Made by a program: the position numbers and the translations under genes
Assembly (NCBI RefSeq): GCF_030123325.1
Contig: NZ_CP126106.1
Location: forward strand, 1,082,001-1,146,000
DNA: 64,000 nt
Direction: 5' to 3'
Source: Peribacillus simplex
GTDB lineage: Bacteria; Bacillota; Bacilli; Bacillales; DSM-1321
Notes under the pieces: model-generated
The model's database searches: none
What the model saw: only the letters and a program-made list of their open reading frames with translations
What the model was told of the DNA's origin: nothing
Shown here: positions 14,910 through 22,723 of the stretch, piece after piece
Layout: every line of letters starts with the position of its first letter
Position numbering within the stretch: position 1 is the stretch's first letter

Positions 14910-17207
14910 TTAACTTGAACAGCTTTCGCAGGCATTATCATATTCGGAAGAAGTCGAACGAACATAATACGTTGATTTCAATCCGCTTTCCCATGCCGTT
15001 AAATGGATATCCAATAGGACCTTCGCTTTGATTGTATTGTGTACATACAGATTAAAGCTGATTGCTTGGTCAATATGGCGTTGGCGGGCTGCATTTTGCC
15101 TGATGCTTTCCAGTTGGTCCAAATTAAATCGCGTCTTTTTATAATATTCATACGTATTTGGCGTCAAGCCAGGCGCGGTCACTTTGAATTTGAAGTTTTT
15201 CTTTTCTTCGTAAAATTCAATTTCATACAAAGGATCGATTCCATCCGTGGAATTACCGATTTTAGCTGTCGAAGAATTGGGGGCGATGGCCATTAAATAT
15301 CCATTGCGGGTCCCGTGTTCCTGAACGTCTGCTTTTAAATCCATCCATTTTTGATCTGTATAGTCACGCAGTTCGAAATAGTCCCCTGTATGCCAGTCAG
15401 ATCCTTCAAAATATGGGTATGATCCTTTTTCCTTGGCCAATTCGTTGGATGCCTTGATTGTTAAGTAAGCGATCTTTTCGTATAAAGCATCTGCATAGTG
15501 AACAGCCTCATCGGATTCCCAATAAATATTCTGTGTGGCAAGTAAATGATGCCATCCAAACGTTCCTAAACCAATTGCCCGGTAACGTTTGTTCGAGATG
15601 GATGCTTGTTTGACAGGAAGATTATTCACATCAATGACATTATCCAGCATGCGGATCTGAATGGGAATCAATCTTTCCAGAACATCGCTGCCAACTGCCC
15701 GGGGCAAGTTAATGGATGAAAGGTTGCAGACTACGAAATCGCCGCTTTTACGAACCACAACAACATCTCCATCTTCTGTTTCGTATTCATCCGTGATCGT
15801 CGAAGGGCTTAGGTTTTGGGCAATCTCCGTGCAAAGGTTGGAACAATAAATCATACCTTTATGTTTATTGGGATTCTTCCGATTCACTTCATCGCGGTAG
15901 AACATATACGGTACGCCTTCTTCTAATTGAGAAATCATGATGCTTTTCATGATGTCCATCGCCTTGATTTTTTCAAAGCTATAGTTTGGAAGCTTGCCAT
16001 TTTCTGCGGCCTCGACAGCAAGTGCATAATGATTCCTGAAGCTTCCTTCGCCTTTCTTCTCGTCATAAAGATCTTCAAGCGAAAATCCAAGGGTTTGCTT
16101 AACGGTATGCGGATCGAAAAGATACCATTCTTTTCTGTCGCGTACAGCTTCCATGAATAAATCGGGTATGCATACACCTGTAAAAATATCATGGGCTTTT
16201 AATCTGTCATCCCCGTTTTGAGTCTTCAAATCGAGGAAGCTCATGATATCTTTATGCCAGGCATCCAAGTAAATCGCGATGGCACCTTTACGTTGACCCA
16301 GTTGATCGACACTTACGGCTGTCTGGTTAAATAGTCGAATCCAGGGAGTCGTGCCGGAACTGTTTCCAGAGAAACCCCGGATATCGGAACCAAGCGAGCG
16401 AACCTTACCGACGTAAAGACCGACACCGCCGCCAAATTTGGATACTTTTGCTGCATCGTAGTTTGATAGGTAGATTCCGTCAATGGAATCTTCAATTGCG
16501 TCGATAAAGCAAGAGCTTAATTGTCCATGTGTTTTACCTGCATTGGATAGTGTAGGAGTCGCAACGGTCATATAAAGATTGGACATGGCCCAGTATGCTT
16601 CTTTTATAAGTTGCAGGCGGTGCTCCGTTTTTTCCAATCTCATGATTTCCATCGCGATGATCATGAATCGTTCTTGTGGCAGTTCGTAGACCTTGTCCTT
16701 TTGTGGGCGGGCCAGATAGCGGTCGTTCAATAAGTAGATGCCTATGTAAGAGAATAATTTATCTTTTTCCGGGTCGATCACCGAACCCAATTCCTCAATT
16801 TCCGCTTTCGTATATGAAGATAGCAGTTCTGATTTATAAATGGGATAACGCTGACCTTCCGAAAGCTGGGAGAGTTCCGTGATCAGCTCATAGAATGGGC
16901 CATAACTCTTGCCTTCATAACCTCGATTGGCTTGTGCATCCCTATACATTGTATTCAACAGTTCTGCTGCAGCAACGAACGTCCAATCCGGAGCATCGAT
17001 ATCCACACTTTCAAGAGCGAGCTGAATCAGTTTTCTTGATGCCTGTTCTTCGGTTGAGTCACTTTTGCGATCTAGCCATTTTGTAAAACGCTTTTTGAAC
17101 TTTTCCATATCGAGATGGCCTTCGAATTCCTTTGATAACATCTCGAGCTGGATGGATTTCGTTTCTGTGACATTTTCACTTATGGTAGAGTTATATGTTT
17201 GAGTCAT
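14910..17207 (-). CDS. Class I ribonucleoside-diphosphate reductase alpha subunit
   Basis: A 765-residue R1-type catalytic subunit. Active-site cysteines are visible in GQLSSCFID, SNLCTEIAQN (thiyl radical site) and VVCNLSSINLP. The C-terminus CESCSS provides the shuttle dithiol. I see no N-terminal ATP-cone (no VxKRDG motif), so overall activity regulation by dATP is probably absent or lies elsewhere. The ATG at 17207 follows AAGGAGGATCATTA. Expression appears controlled by the upstream cobalamin riboswitch and NrdR boxes, so it should be made mainly when B12 is scarce. Confidence 0.95.
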   Translation of the reverse strand: MTQTYNSTISENVTETKSIQLEMLSKEFEGHLDMEKFKKRFTKWLDRKSDSTEEQASRKLIQLALESVDIDAPDWTFVAAAELLNTMYRDAQANRGYEGKSYGPFYELITELSQLSEGQRYPIYKSELLSSYTKAEIEELGSVIDPEKDKLFSYIGIYLLNDRYLARPQKDKVYELPQERFMIIAMEIMRLEKTEHRLQLIKEAYWAMSNLYMTVATPTLSNAGKTHGQLSSCFIDAIEDSIDGIYLSNYDAAKVSKFGGGVGLYVGKVRSLGSDIRGFSGNSSGTTPWIRLFNQTAVSVDQLGQRKGAIAIYLDAWHKDIMSFLDLKTQNGDDRLKAHDIFTGVCIPDLFMEAVRDRKEWYLFDPHTVKQTLGFSLEDLYDEKKGEGSFRNHYALAVEAAENGKLPNYSFEKIKAMDIMKSIMISQLEEGVPYMFYRDEVNRKNPNKHKGMIYCSNLCTEIAQNLSPSTITDEYETEDGDVVVVRKSGDFVVCNLSSINLPRAVGSDVLERLIPIQIRMLDNVIDVNNLPVKQASISNKRYRAIGLGTFGWHHLLATQNIYWESDEAVHYADALYEKIAYLTIKASNELAKEKGSYPYFEGSDWHTGDYFELRDYTDQKWMDLKADVQEHGTRNGYLMAIAPNSSTAKIGNSTDGIDPLYEIEFYEEKKNFKFKVTAPGLTPNTYEYYKKTRFNLDQLESIRQNAARQRHIDQAISFNLYVHNTIKAKVLLDIHLTAWESGLKSTYYVRSTSSEYDNACESCSS

Positions 17208-17235
17208 TAATGATCCTCCTTGTTAACTTCCGCTA

Positions 17236-17319
17236 AAATAAAAAAGCCGCCCAATGAATTGAGCGGATCAAACGATAGAATAAAAGAGCCATGAAAAAAT
17301 AGCCGTTAAACTATCGTTT
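17236..17319 (-). promoter_or_regulatory. Expression platform: intrinsic terminator and upstream inverted repeat before the RNR operon
   Basis: On the minus strand, CCGCTCAA and TTGGGCGG (17266-17247) make an 8-bp stem with one G-T pair and are followed by CTTTTTTATTTT. A second pair of arms, AAACGATAG at 17270-17278 and its complement at 17311-17319, lies between the riboswitch and the terminator. The arrangement fits transcription termination controlled by cobalamin. Confidence 0.75.
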
Positions 17320-17360
17320 CATCATCTCAATCCCCGAAGAATAAGAAACGTGAAAAATTC

Positions 17361-17515
17361 AAGGCAGGTCTCCTGACTCATGATCATCCTACTTTGAGTC
17401 CTTCCCGTATAGAGAGCTATACAGTGGGTTTCTCATTTCGTCACATTTACAGTTGCGGGGACAGTTCCGGGTTTACACCGGATTCCCTTTTCAGCCATCA
17501 CTGGCACCTTGGATT
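17361..17515 (-). ncRNA. Cobalamin (B12) riboswitch upstream of the ribonucleotide reductase operon
   Basis: Read on the minus strand the region contains the cobalamin aptamer landmarks in order: AAGGTGCC near the 5' end, AAAAGGGAATCCGGTG, CCGGAACTGTCCCCGC followed by AACTGTAA, GAGAAACCCACTG, and GAGTCAGGAGACCTGCCTT at the 3' end. A terminator stands between it and the start codon. Binding of adenosylcobalamin would be expected to switch the operon off, favouring a B12-dependent class II reductase if the genome has one. Confidence 0.95.
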
Positions 17516-17525
17516 ATAAAAAATT

Positions 17526-17567
17526 CTATATATAGTTATTGTTAATGTTTGTATAATCAATATCTAG
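17526..17567 (-). promoter_or_regulatory. Two NrdR-like boxes at the RNR promoter
   Basis: Plus-strand CTATATATAG (17526-17535) and CAATATCTAG (17558-17567) both fit the NrdR core CwAtATaTwG. They are 32 bases apart centre to centre, the usual three-helical-turn spacing of NrdR box pairs. A TTGATT -35-like element overlaps the distal box. Binding of the nucleotide-sensing repressor NrdR is inferred. Confidence 0.7.
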
Positions 17568-17818
17568 TATTTCTGCTTATATTATCGTAAGCCATATACG
17601 ATGATAATTCAACTAATATATTTGAAAAAAACCAACCCTTATCTATTGACAAAGTGATGGCAGAGTGTGATGGAATGAAAGATTTTATTGGGGAATGGGT
17701 AATTCAAGCGCTGATTTTACGCGATTTTGTGTTAAAATAAAGTGTCTAGTAAAGGTGGCTCTCCCTTATTGCGGTGAGGGGATTCGCGGAAAATATTTAA
17801 GAAAAAGGGGATAAAATC

Positions 17819-18748
17819 TTGGAAAAAGTATTAGTTTTTGGACATAAAAACCCGGATACAGACACAATCTGTTCAGCAATCGCTTATGCAGACCTGAAAA
17901 AGCAGTTAGGTATCAACGCTGAACCAGTTCGTCTGGGTGAAGTGAATGGTGAAACTCAATTTGCATTGGACCAATTCAAATTCGAAGCTCCCCGCCTTGT
18001 GGAAAAAGTTGCAGGGGAAGCTGAAGGCGTAATCCTGGTCGATCATAACGAACGCCAGCAAAGTGCTGAAGATATTGACCAAGTCCGTGTGTTGGAAGTT
18101 ATCGACCATCACCGTATCGCTAACTTTGAAACAAGCGATCCTTTATATTACCGTGCGGAACCAGTTGGCTGCACGGCAACCATTTTAAATAAAATTTATA
18201 AAGAAAACGGCATTGAAGTCCCTAAGGCAATCGCAGGTCTTATGCTGTCTGCCATCATTTCCGATTCGTTATTGTTCAAATCGCCTACATGCACGGAGCA
18301 AGACGTTGCAGCAGCAATGGAACTGGCTGCCATTGCGGGAGTCGACGCTGAAACATACGGCTTGGAAATGTTGAAAGCCGGAGCTGACTTGAGCGACAAA
18401 ACGATTGCCCAGCTTATCACTCTTGATGCAAAAGAATTCTCCATGGGAATGGCTAAAGTGGAGATAGCACAGGTCAATGCGGTAGATCCGAACGAGGTCC
18501 TTGCTAAGCAAGCAGAATTGGAAGCGGCGATTGAAGCGGTCATCGCTGAGAAGGAATTGGACTTATTCCTATTTGTCGTAACGGATATCTTGACTAATGA
18601 TTCTGCTGCTTTGGCTCTTGGTAAAGCAGCTTATGCAGTGGAAAAAGCATACGACGTTTCATTAAACAATAACATCGCCGTCTTAGAAGGCGTTGTATCG
18701 CGTAAAAAACAAATCGTGCCGGTCTTAACGGACGTATTCAGCAAATAA
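17819..18748 (+). CDS. ppaC: Manganese-dependent inorganic pyrophosphatase (family II)
   Basis: A 309-residue family II pyrophosphatase of full length. The metal-binding motifs are FGHKNPDTDTICSAIAYA near the N-terminus, LVDHNE (about 75), and the DHH signature VIDHHRI (about 97). The C-terminal DHHA2 domain ends with a basic motif SRKKQIVP. It hydrolyses pyrophosphate in the cytoplasm, using Mn or Co. The start is TTG after AAAAAGGGGATAAAATC. It is divergent from the RNR operon and monocistronic. Confidence 0.96.
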   Translation: MEKVLVFGHKNPDTDTICSAIAYADLKKQLGINAEPVRLGEVNGETQFALDQFKFEAPRLVEKVAGEAEGVILVDHNERQQSAEDIDQVRVLEVIDHHRIANFETSDPLYYRAEPVGCTATILNKIYKENGIEVPKAIAGLMLSAIISDSLLFKSPTCTEQDVAAAMELAAIAGVDAETYGLEMLKAGADLSDKTIAQLITLDAKEFSMGMAKVEIAQVNAVDPNEVLAKQAELEAAIEAVIAEKELDLFLFVVTDILTNDSAALALGKAAYAVEKAYDVSLNNNIAVLEGVVSRKKQIVPVLTDVFSK

Positions 18749-18802
18749 TACAGAAAAAGGGGGTGTTCATTAAAAACATGGGCATCCTTTTTCTTTACAT
18801 GC

Positions 18803-18846
18803 AAAAAAAGACTCAACCACCATTAAGTGTGTTTGAGTCTTTTTTC
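18803..18846 (+). terminator. Terminator between ppaC and a convergent small gene
   Basis: AAAAAAGACTCAA and TTGAGTCTTTTTT arms surround a 17-base loop, with A and T runs at both ends, so it could work in either direction. Confidence 0.85.
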
Positions 18847-18990
18847 TTAATTCAATTCCTTTTCTTTTTCATAGGCAATGACAATCAGTTCTTTGTTGGC
18901 TTCCTCGCCAAGTCTGCTTTCAAAGCTTTTCAGTTCATTCAATAAATCCGGTGACAGATTTGCTGCCGTATAATCCTGCTCGGGTGTCAT
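18847..18990 (-). CDS. Small acidic protein of unknown function
   Basis: A 47-residue soluble protein, rich in Glu and Leu (LSPDLLNELKSFESRLGEEANKELIVIAYEKEKELN), likely one or two helices. The ribosome-binding site AAAGGAGCGAAAAGC precedes the ATG. It sits between the convergent ppaC and the SulP gene and ends against a shared terminator. I do not recognise the family. Confidence 0.6.
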   Translation of the reverse strand: MTPEQDYTAANLSPDLLNELKSFESRLGEEANKELIVIAYEKEKELN

Positions 18991-19075
18991 GCTTTTCGCT
19001 CCTTTCAAAAGGAAATAATTCATGTTATCTATTTTGTCGGTTTGAAAGGTTTCTATTCAGCAAAATTTTACTTCT

Positions 19076-20533
19076 TCAAGATATTTTACTTTCTGAGGTG
19101 GCGAGTCTTTCAAGCAATAACGAACTTTCTTCATCGAGTCCTTGCACTTGGACAGGTATTCCCAGAAGCTGATATTTAAGGACAACCGTATCAACAGCAC
19201 CGACTGCTGAAGCATCCCAGATTTTAGAATGGGAAAAGTCGATGACGATCGAATCGGCTTTTTCCTTGAAGTCGAACTTCGAAACAAAGTCCTGGACAGA
19301 AGCGAAAAATACTTGCCCGCTGATATGATAAATGATTTTCTTAGCCTGGATATCTTCCGTTTTCTCCACAGCCACTTTAGAAATTTTAGCCGAGAAGAAA
19401 ATCATGCTCAAGAGCACTCCGGCAAATACACCTTTTGATAAATCATGTGTATAAAGGACAATGAGGACCGTCACGATCATCACGGCTGCATCCGACTTTG
19501 GAGCTTTTGTGAGCCTCTTTAGGGAAGACCAGTCAAAGGTCCCGATTGAAACCATGATCATGACTGCGACAAGTGCAGCCATCGGGATTTTTATAAGGAC
19601 ATCATTCAATACCACGATTAATACCATAAGGAATGCGCCAGCTACAAAAGTGGAGAGCCGGCCCCTTCCTCCCGATTTAATATTGATACCGGATTGGCCG
19701 ATCATCGCACATCCCGCCATGCCGCCAAAGCATCCGGCAATGATGTTCGAAATCCCCTGGCCTTTGGCTTCCTTATTTTTATTACTGTCCGTGTCAGTCA
19801 TCTCATCGACTATTTGAGCTGTCAATAATGATTCAAGCAGCCCAACAAATGCAAGGGCTATGGAATAAGGGAAAATGATCGCCAAAGTTTTGAAGGTGAA
19901 AGGGATATCTGGAAGCATGAACATCGGAAGCGCTTCGGTCAATTGCCCCATATCCCCAACCGTCCGCACCGTAGCCCCAGTGGCAACTGCAACGATCGTC
20001 ATGAATATGATGGCGACAAGCGGTGAAGGAATGACTTTCGTGATCAGCGGAAAAAGATAAATGATAGCTAAAGAAACGGCTGTCATGACATACATGATCC
20101 ATGTTTCGCCCACGAAATGGGTGAGCTGTGCCGTGAAAATCAAGATGGCTAAAGAATTCACAAAACCAGTCATGACCGGCTTCGGTATGAACTTCATTAA
20201 ATTCCTAATTTTTAAAACCCCTAGTAAAATTTGCAGCAAACCGGTCAATATTGTTGCAGCAAGTAAATTGTTCAAGCCATGATCTTTTACAAGATCGACC
20301 ATGACGAGTGCCATTGCGCCAGTGGCCGCCGATATCATTCCCGGCCTTCCGCCGACAAAAGAGATGACGATGGCAATGCAGAATGAGGCATAAAGACCAA
20401 CCATCGGGTCAACGCCGGCAATGATCGAAAAGGCAATCGCCTCCGGAATCAATGCCAAGGCAACGACTATACCGGATAGAACATCTCCTCTAACGTTGCC
20501 AAACCATTCCTGTTTGTATCCAGATGTATTCAA
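19076..20533 (-). CDS. SulP-family anion transporter with STAS domain
   Basis: A 485-residue SLC26/SulP transporter. The N-terminal membrane domain has the signature ALALIPEAIAFSIIAGVDPMVGLYASF and many hydrophobic segments, including GGMAGCAMIGQSGINIKSGGRGRLS. The C-terminal STAS domain contains VIDFSHSKIWDASAVGAVD. It probably carries sulfate, bicarbonate or another small anion; the substrate is not determined. The start is TTG following GAAGGAGTGTTTC. The last residues after the STAS domain are short compared with some relatives. Confidence 0.92.
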   Translation of the reverse strand: MNTSGYKQEWFGNVRGDVLSGIVVALALIPEAIAFSIIAGVDPMVGLYASFCIAIVISFVGGRPGMISAATGAMALVMVDLVKDHGLNNLLAATILTGLLQILLGVLKIRNLMKFIPKPVMTGFVNSLAILIFTAQLTHFVGETWIMYVMTAVSLAIIYLFPLITKVIPSPLVAIIFMTIVAVATGATVRTVGDMGQLTEALPMFMLPDIPFTFKTLAIIFPYSIALAFVGLLESLLTAQIVDEMTDTDSNKNKEAKGQGISNIIAGCFGGMAGCAMIGQSGINIKSGGRGRLSTFVAGAFLMVLIVVLNDVLIKIPMAALVAVMIMVSIGTFDWSSLKRLTKAPKSDAAVMIVTVLIVLYTHDLSKGVFAGVLLSMIFFSAKISKVAVEKTEDIQAKKIIYHISGQVFFASVQDFVSKFDFKEKADSIVIDFSHSKIWDASAVGAVDTVVLKYQLLGIPVQVQGLDEESSLLLERLATSESKIS

Positions 20534-20844
20534 AGAAACACTCCTTCTTTCTTTTATATATGTGTGTTCATTTCTTTTAACGCACTAAATTATAGCATGA
20601 GTCCTTTCTTTCTATCTATATGGATAATATAAACGACAAATCGGGGGCTATTCATTTCGTATTATAGGCGAATGAAGGTAAAAGGCCTAAAGGGAGAAAT
20701 TTCAAGAATTGCCTATGGGCAACATCCAATAATGAAGGGGAAAAAATTTCCAAAGCCTTCTGAATCGATTTCGCTTCCATGATTCAGATTTTTCTGTATG
20801 TAAATGTGTTACTTTAATTATGAATGAAAATGGGGGTTACTCCT
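20534..20844. other. Intergenic region without a convincing gene
   Basis: This 311-base stretch holds the divergent start region of the SulP gene and the ribosome-binding site of the decayed regulator (GGGGGTTACTCCT). A 36-codon frame near 20670 has no ribosome-binding site and no recognisable product. Confidence 0.5.
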
Positions 20845-21690
20845 ATGAATAAGGGCGAGAAAAGAACGAAACTAGTAGAAAAGATTGAGAATCATTTAAG
20901 ACTGACTGCAAGAAATTTAGTGAAATTCGATACAATCCAAGAAACATTGAATTTTCGTGGGACTTTGTGGCGATCGTATTGAGAGAGGATGATCGTTTAT
21001 ATCCAAAAGTATGGAAAGGCGGTTCGCTGCATTTTGCTGATTCTTTTCCCATTCATCTAGGAGAATGTTCCCGGGAACTCTTGAAGAAGGGGTAAAGGAC
21101 AGTTACATAACTAAAATGTTTGAAGAGAAAATAGAAGATAAAGAAATAGCCGAATATGCGACATTAATGAAAAATGATCTATACTTGCCACACCGGATTG
21201 CCGTTTTGGAACTGCAAGAGGAGTGACTTACCGACCATTCGAATCTGCTCGGCAGAGAAGCGGAAAAAGCCACGGAATGCGGGATGATATGTTGATTTTG
21301 ATGATACCGGTGGAAAGGGAAAATAAGCTCGCATTCTCATATTGGGAAGGGATAAATCAAGATCTTAGTGAACATCCGATATTAAAGAAGCTTTCGTTGA
21401 CGATAGTATGGGGGTAGGGTTATTATTATGCCCACAAACAGGCCATGCATGCCTATAATGTCAGCCGAAATGGATTTTCGAAAAATGTCTTGGCCATTTT
21501 TGCCGAATTGGGCTCCTACACACTATTGAATAACTTCAAAGACCCTGGACTTGCCAAGTTATTACTTAAGAAGTATTTTTCCTAGTAGATGGAATATCAA
21601 AAGGGAAGCGAAGTAGAGCTTATACCCTAAACTGATGATTTATATGAATCGAGCCAGTTATATTCCGCCGCACATTCACTTTACATAGCA
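20845..21690 (+). pseudogene. Decayed PucR/CdaR-type GAF regulator
   Basis: The region starts like an intact gene (ribosome-binding site, ATG, NKGEKRTKLVEKIENHLRL) but is broken by frameshifts and deletions. Consecutive fragments in different frames read FDTIQETLNF, WDFVAIVLREDDRLYPKVW, GGSLHFADSFPIHLGECS, KDSYITKMFEEKIEDKE, DLYLPHRIAVLELQEE and KQAMHAYNVSRNGFSKN followed by AELGSYTLLNNF. That order matches GAF-containing PucR/CdaR regulators: N-terminal GAF domain, central region, then the C-terminal part before the helix-turn-helix. Much of the middle is missing. It is almost certainly non-functional. Confidence 0.8.
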
Positions 21691-21696
21691 ATGATA

Positions 21697-21722
21697 AAAG
21701 ATCTTGAAAGGGTCTTTTTTTA
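21697..21722 (+). terminator. Terminator after the pseudogene
   Basis: AAAGATC and GGTCTTT arms, with one G-T pair, are followed by TTTTT. This is probably the original terminator of the decayed gene. Confidence 0.65.
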
Positions 21723-21763
21723 TTCGATTTTGAGTGTAATCTCGTTAAGGAGGCATGAGGAAG

Positions 21764-21934
21764 ATGGCTATTGTTACCGAAACAATAACTTCCCTTTTCA
21801 ACATACATGGAAGTGGTGAGGGTGAAAAGGCCAGCACTATCAAAGTTTTTGGAGTAGGAACCCTCACGGTATTAAAAGGCTATTCTTTATCAATGATACT
21901 GGATTTACATTTAGGACATGTCACTTCTTTATAA
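21764..21934 (+). CDS. Weakly supported small ORF
   Basis: A 56-codon frame following AAGGAGGCATGAGG (MAIVTETITSLFNIHGSGEGEK at its start). It runs into the convergent zinc-ribbon gene on the other strand by 55 bases. No recognisable family. The ribosome-binding site is good, but the position next to a pseudogene and the overlap lower confidence. Confidence 0.3.
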   Translation: MAIVTETITSLFNIHGSGEGEKASTIKVFGVGTLTVLKGYSLSMILDLHLGHVTSL

Positions 21935-22074
21935 TGCTTGAACCTGATCTTTCGAAGGTCGCTTCTGGTCAACATTGCGAATACATTATACCTTTTGCCG
22001 CATGCACAAGTATTTTTATCTTTAACTATGTGTCTCTCATCCGTAGTAGCTGAATAAATGGTTGGAAAAAACAT
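21880..22074 (-). CDS. 64-residue zinc-ribbon-like protein under a c-di-GMP riboswitch
   Basis: A small basic protein with two cysteine pairs, C23/C25 (NTCACGKRYN) and C53/C56 (TCPKCKSS), the layout of a zinc ribbon, separated by a Lys/Arg-rich segment (LTRSDLRKIRFKHYKE). No signal peptide or membrane helix. The ATG at 22074 follows AGGAGGGTTATAT; a longer frame would start in the linker of the riboswitch and is rejected. It is the only gene between the riboswitch and the pseudogene, so it is the likely c-di-GMP-controlled product. I do not recognise the family. Confidence 0.7.
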   Translation of the reverse strand: MFFPTIYSATTDERHIVKDKNTCACGKRYNVFAMLTRSDLRKIRFKHYKEVTCPKCKSSIIDKE

Positions 22075-22150
22075 ATATAACCCTCCTATTTTTAATTTTA
22101 GGCAAATTAAAAAGGGGCAATTGATAATAAAGTGATCCATTCAAGAAAAA
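22075..22150 (-). promoter_or_regulatory. Linker/expression platform of the c-di-GMP riboswitch
   Basis: TTTAGGCAAATT on the plus strand at 22097-22108 is the exact reverse complement of 22225-22236 in the aptamer, which contains its conserved GGCAAA. A second local hairpin (TTTTTAATTT with AAAATTAAAAA) ends just before the AGGAGGG ribosome-binding site. Alternative pairing of these could control translation; this is inference. Confidence 0.5.
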
Positions 22151-22237
22151 TCTTGGCAGCCCGGCTGCCATGACAACTAAGATGTTGTGTTAGGCCCGTG
22201 GCTTTGCGTCTTTTACTTTCATAAAATTTGCCTAAAT
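22151..22237 (-). ncRNA. Cyclic-di-GMP-I (GEMM-I) riboswitch
   Basis: On the minus strand the conserved GEMM-I elements occur in order: TTTAGGCAAA, a TTTTA/TAAAA stem capped by TGAAAG, GACGCAAAGCC, ACGGGCCTAA, a short variable stem, then CATGGCAGCCGGGCTGCC. These match the class I c-di-GMP aptamer including both helices and the tetraloop arm. It lies 76 bases upstream of the 64-residue zinc-ribbon gene. Confidence 0.93.
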
Positions 22238-22682
22238 TAATCTTAACATAAAATATGATGCGCTATGAAGTGTTTATGGCTACGGCCAACCTTCCCCTTT
22301 TATAAAGTATCTACATCAATCAGCGGGATTGTCCCAATATAGAAGGAATATAGAGCAGAAAGATTTGAAACGGGTACTTTTTTAGTTGCTAGGTATATTA
22401 ATTATTGAGCTTTAATTTTCGAGAATCATTTTAATAGGGAATTAGGCCAAAAGAGTCTCTTCGATTCTTACAAAAAGCATGAATGAAAGAGACCATTTTG
22501 GTACGCTATATACCAATGAACTTGGGAAACCATGTGTAGCAGCTGGTTTCCCATATTCCTTTTTCACTGCAGGACTCTTGTTCGTTTTTGGCCTAACTGC
22601 CTGTATCGGAATACGACCGAAAAGAAATCCAGTTCCAGAAGTATCCAGCACCACAGCTGTATGAGCATTAAACATGAGAAAG
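22238..22682. other. Intergenic region without a convincing gene
   Basis: The 445 bases upstream of the c-di-GMP riboswitch hold its promoter region and then a stretch open in more than one frame on both strands (about 22440-22690). None of these frames has a clear ribosome-binding site or known domain. The stretch may be an eroded gene. Confidence 0.4.
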
Positions 22683-22704
22683 CCTGCTTCCATCTGGAAG
22701 CAGG
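22683..22704. terminator. Terminator at the 3' end of the MFS gene
   Basis: CCTGCTTCC and GGAAGCAGG form a perfect 9-bp stem with a 4-base loop. A T run is present on the plus side and a weaker one on the minus side. Confidence 0.75.
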
Positions 22705-22723
22705 TTTTCTTGCAAAAGTGCGA

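Noticed and set aside
17750..17790. Possible T-box or riboswitch upstream of ppaC
   Set aside because: A GGTGGCTCTCCC hairpin-like stretch is present, but no T-box consensus (TGGNACC-type) or other known aptamer could be matched.
22442..22693. Open frames on both strands (61-87 codons) before the MFS gene
   Set aside because: No ribosome-binding site and no known domain; frames on opposite strands overlap. An eroded gene is possible but cannot be supported.
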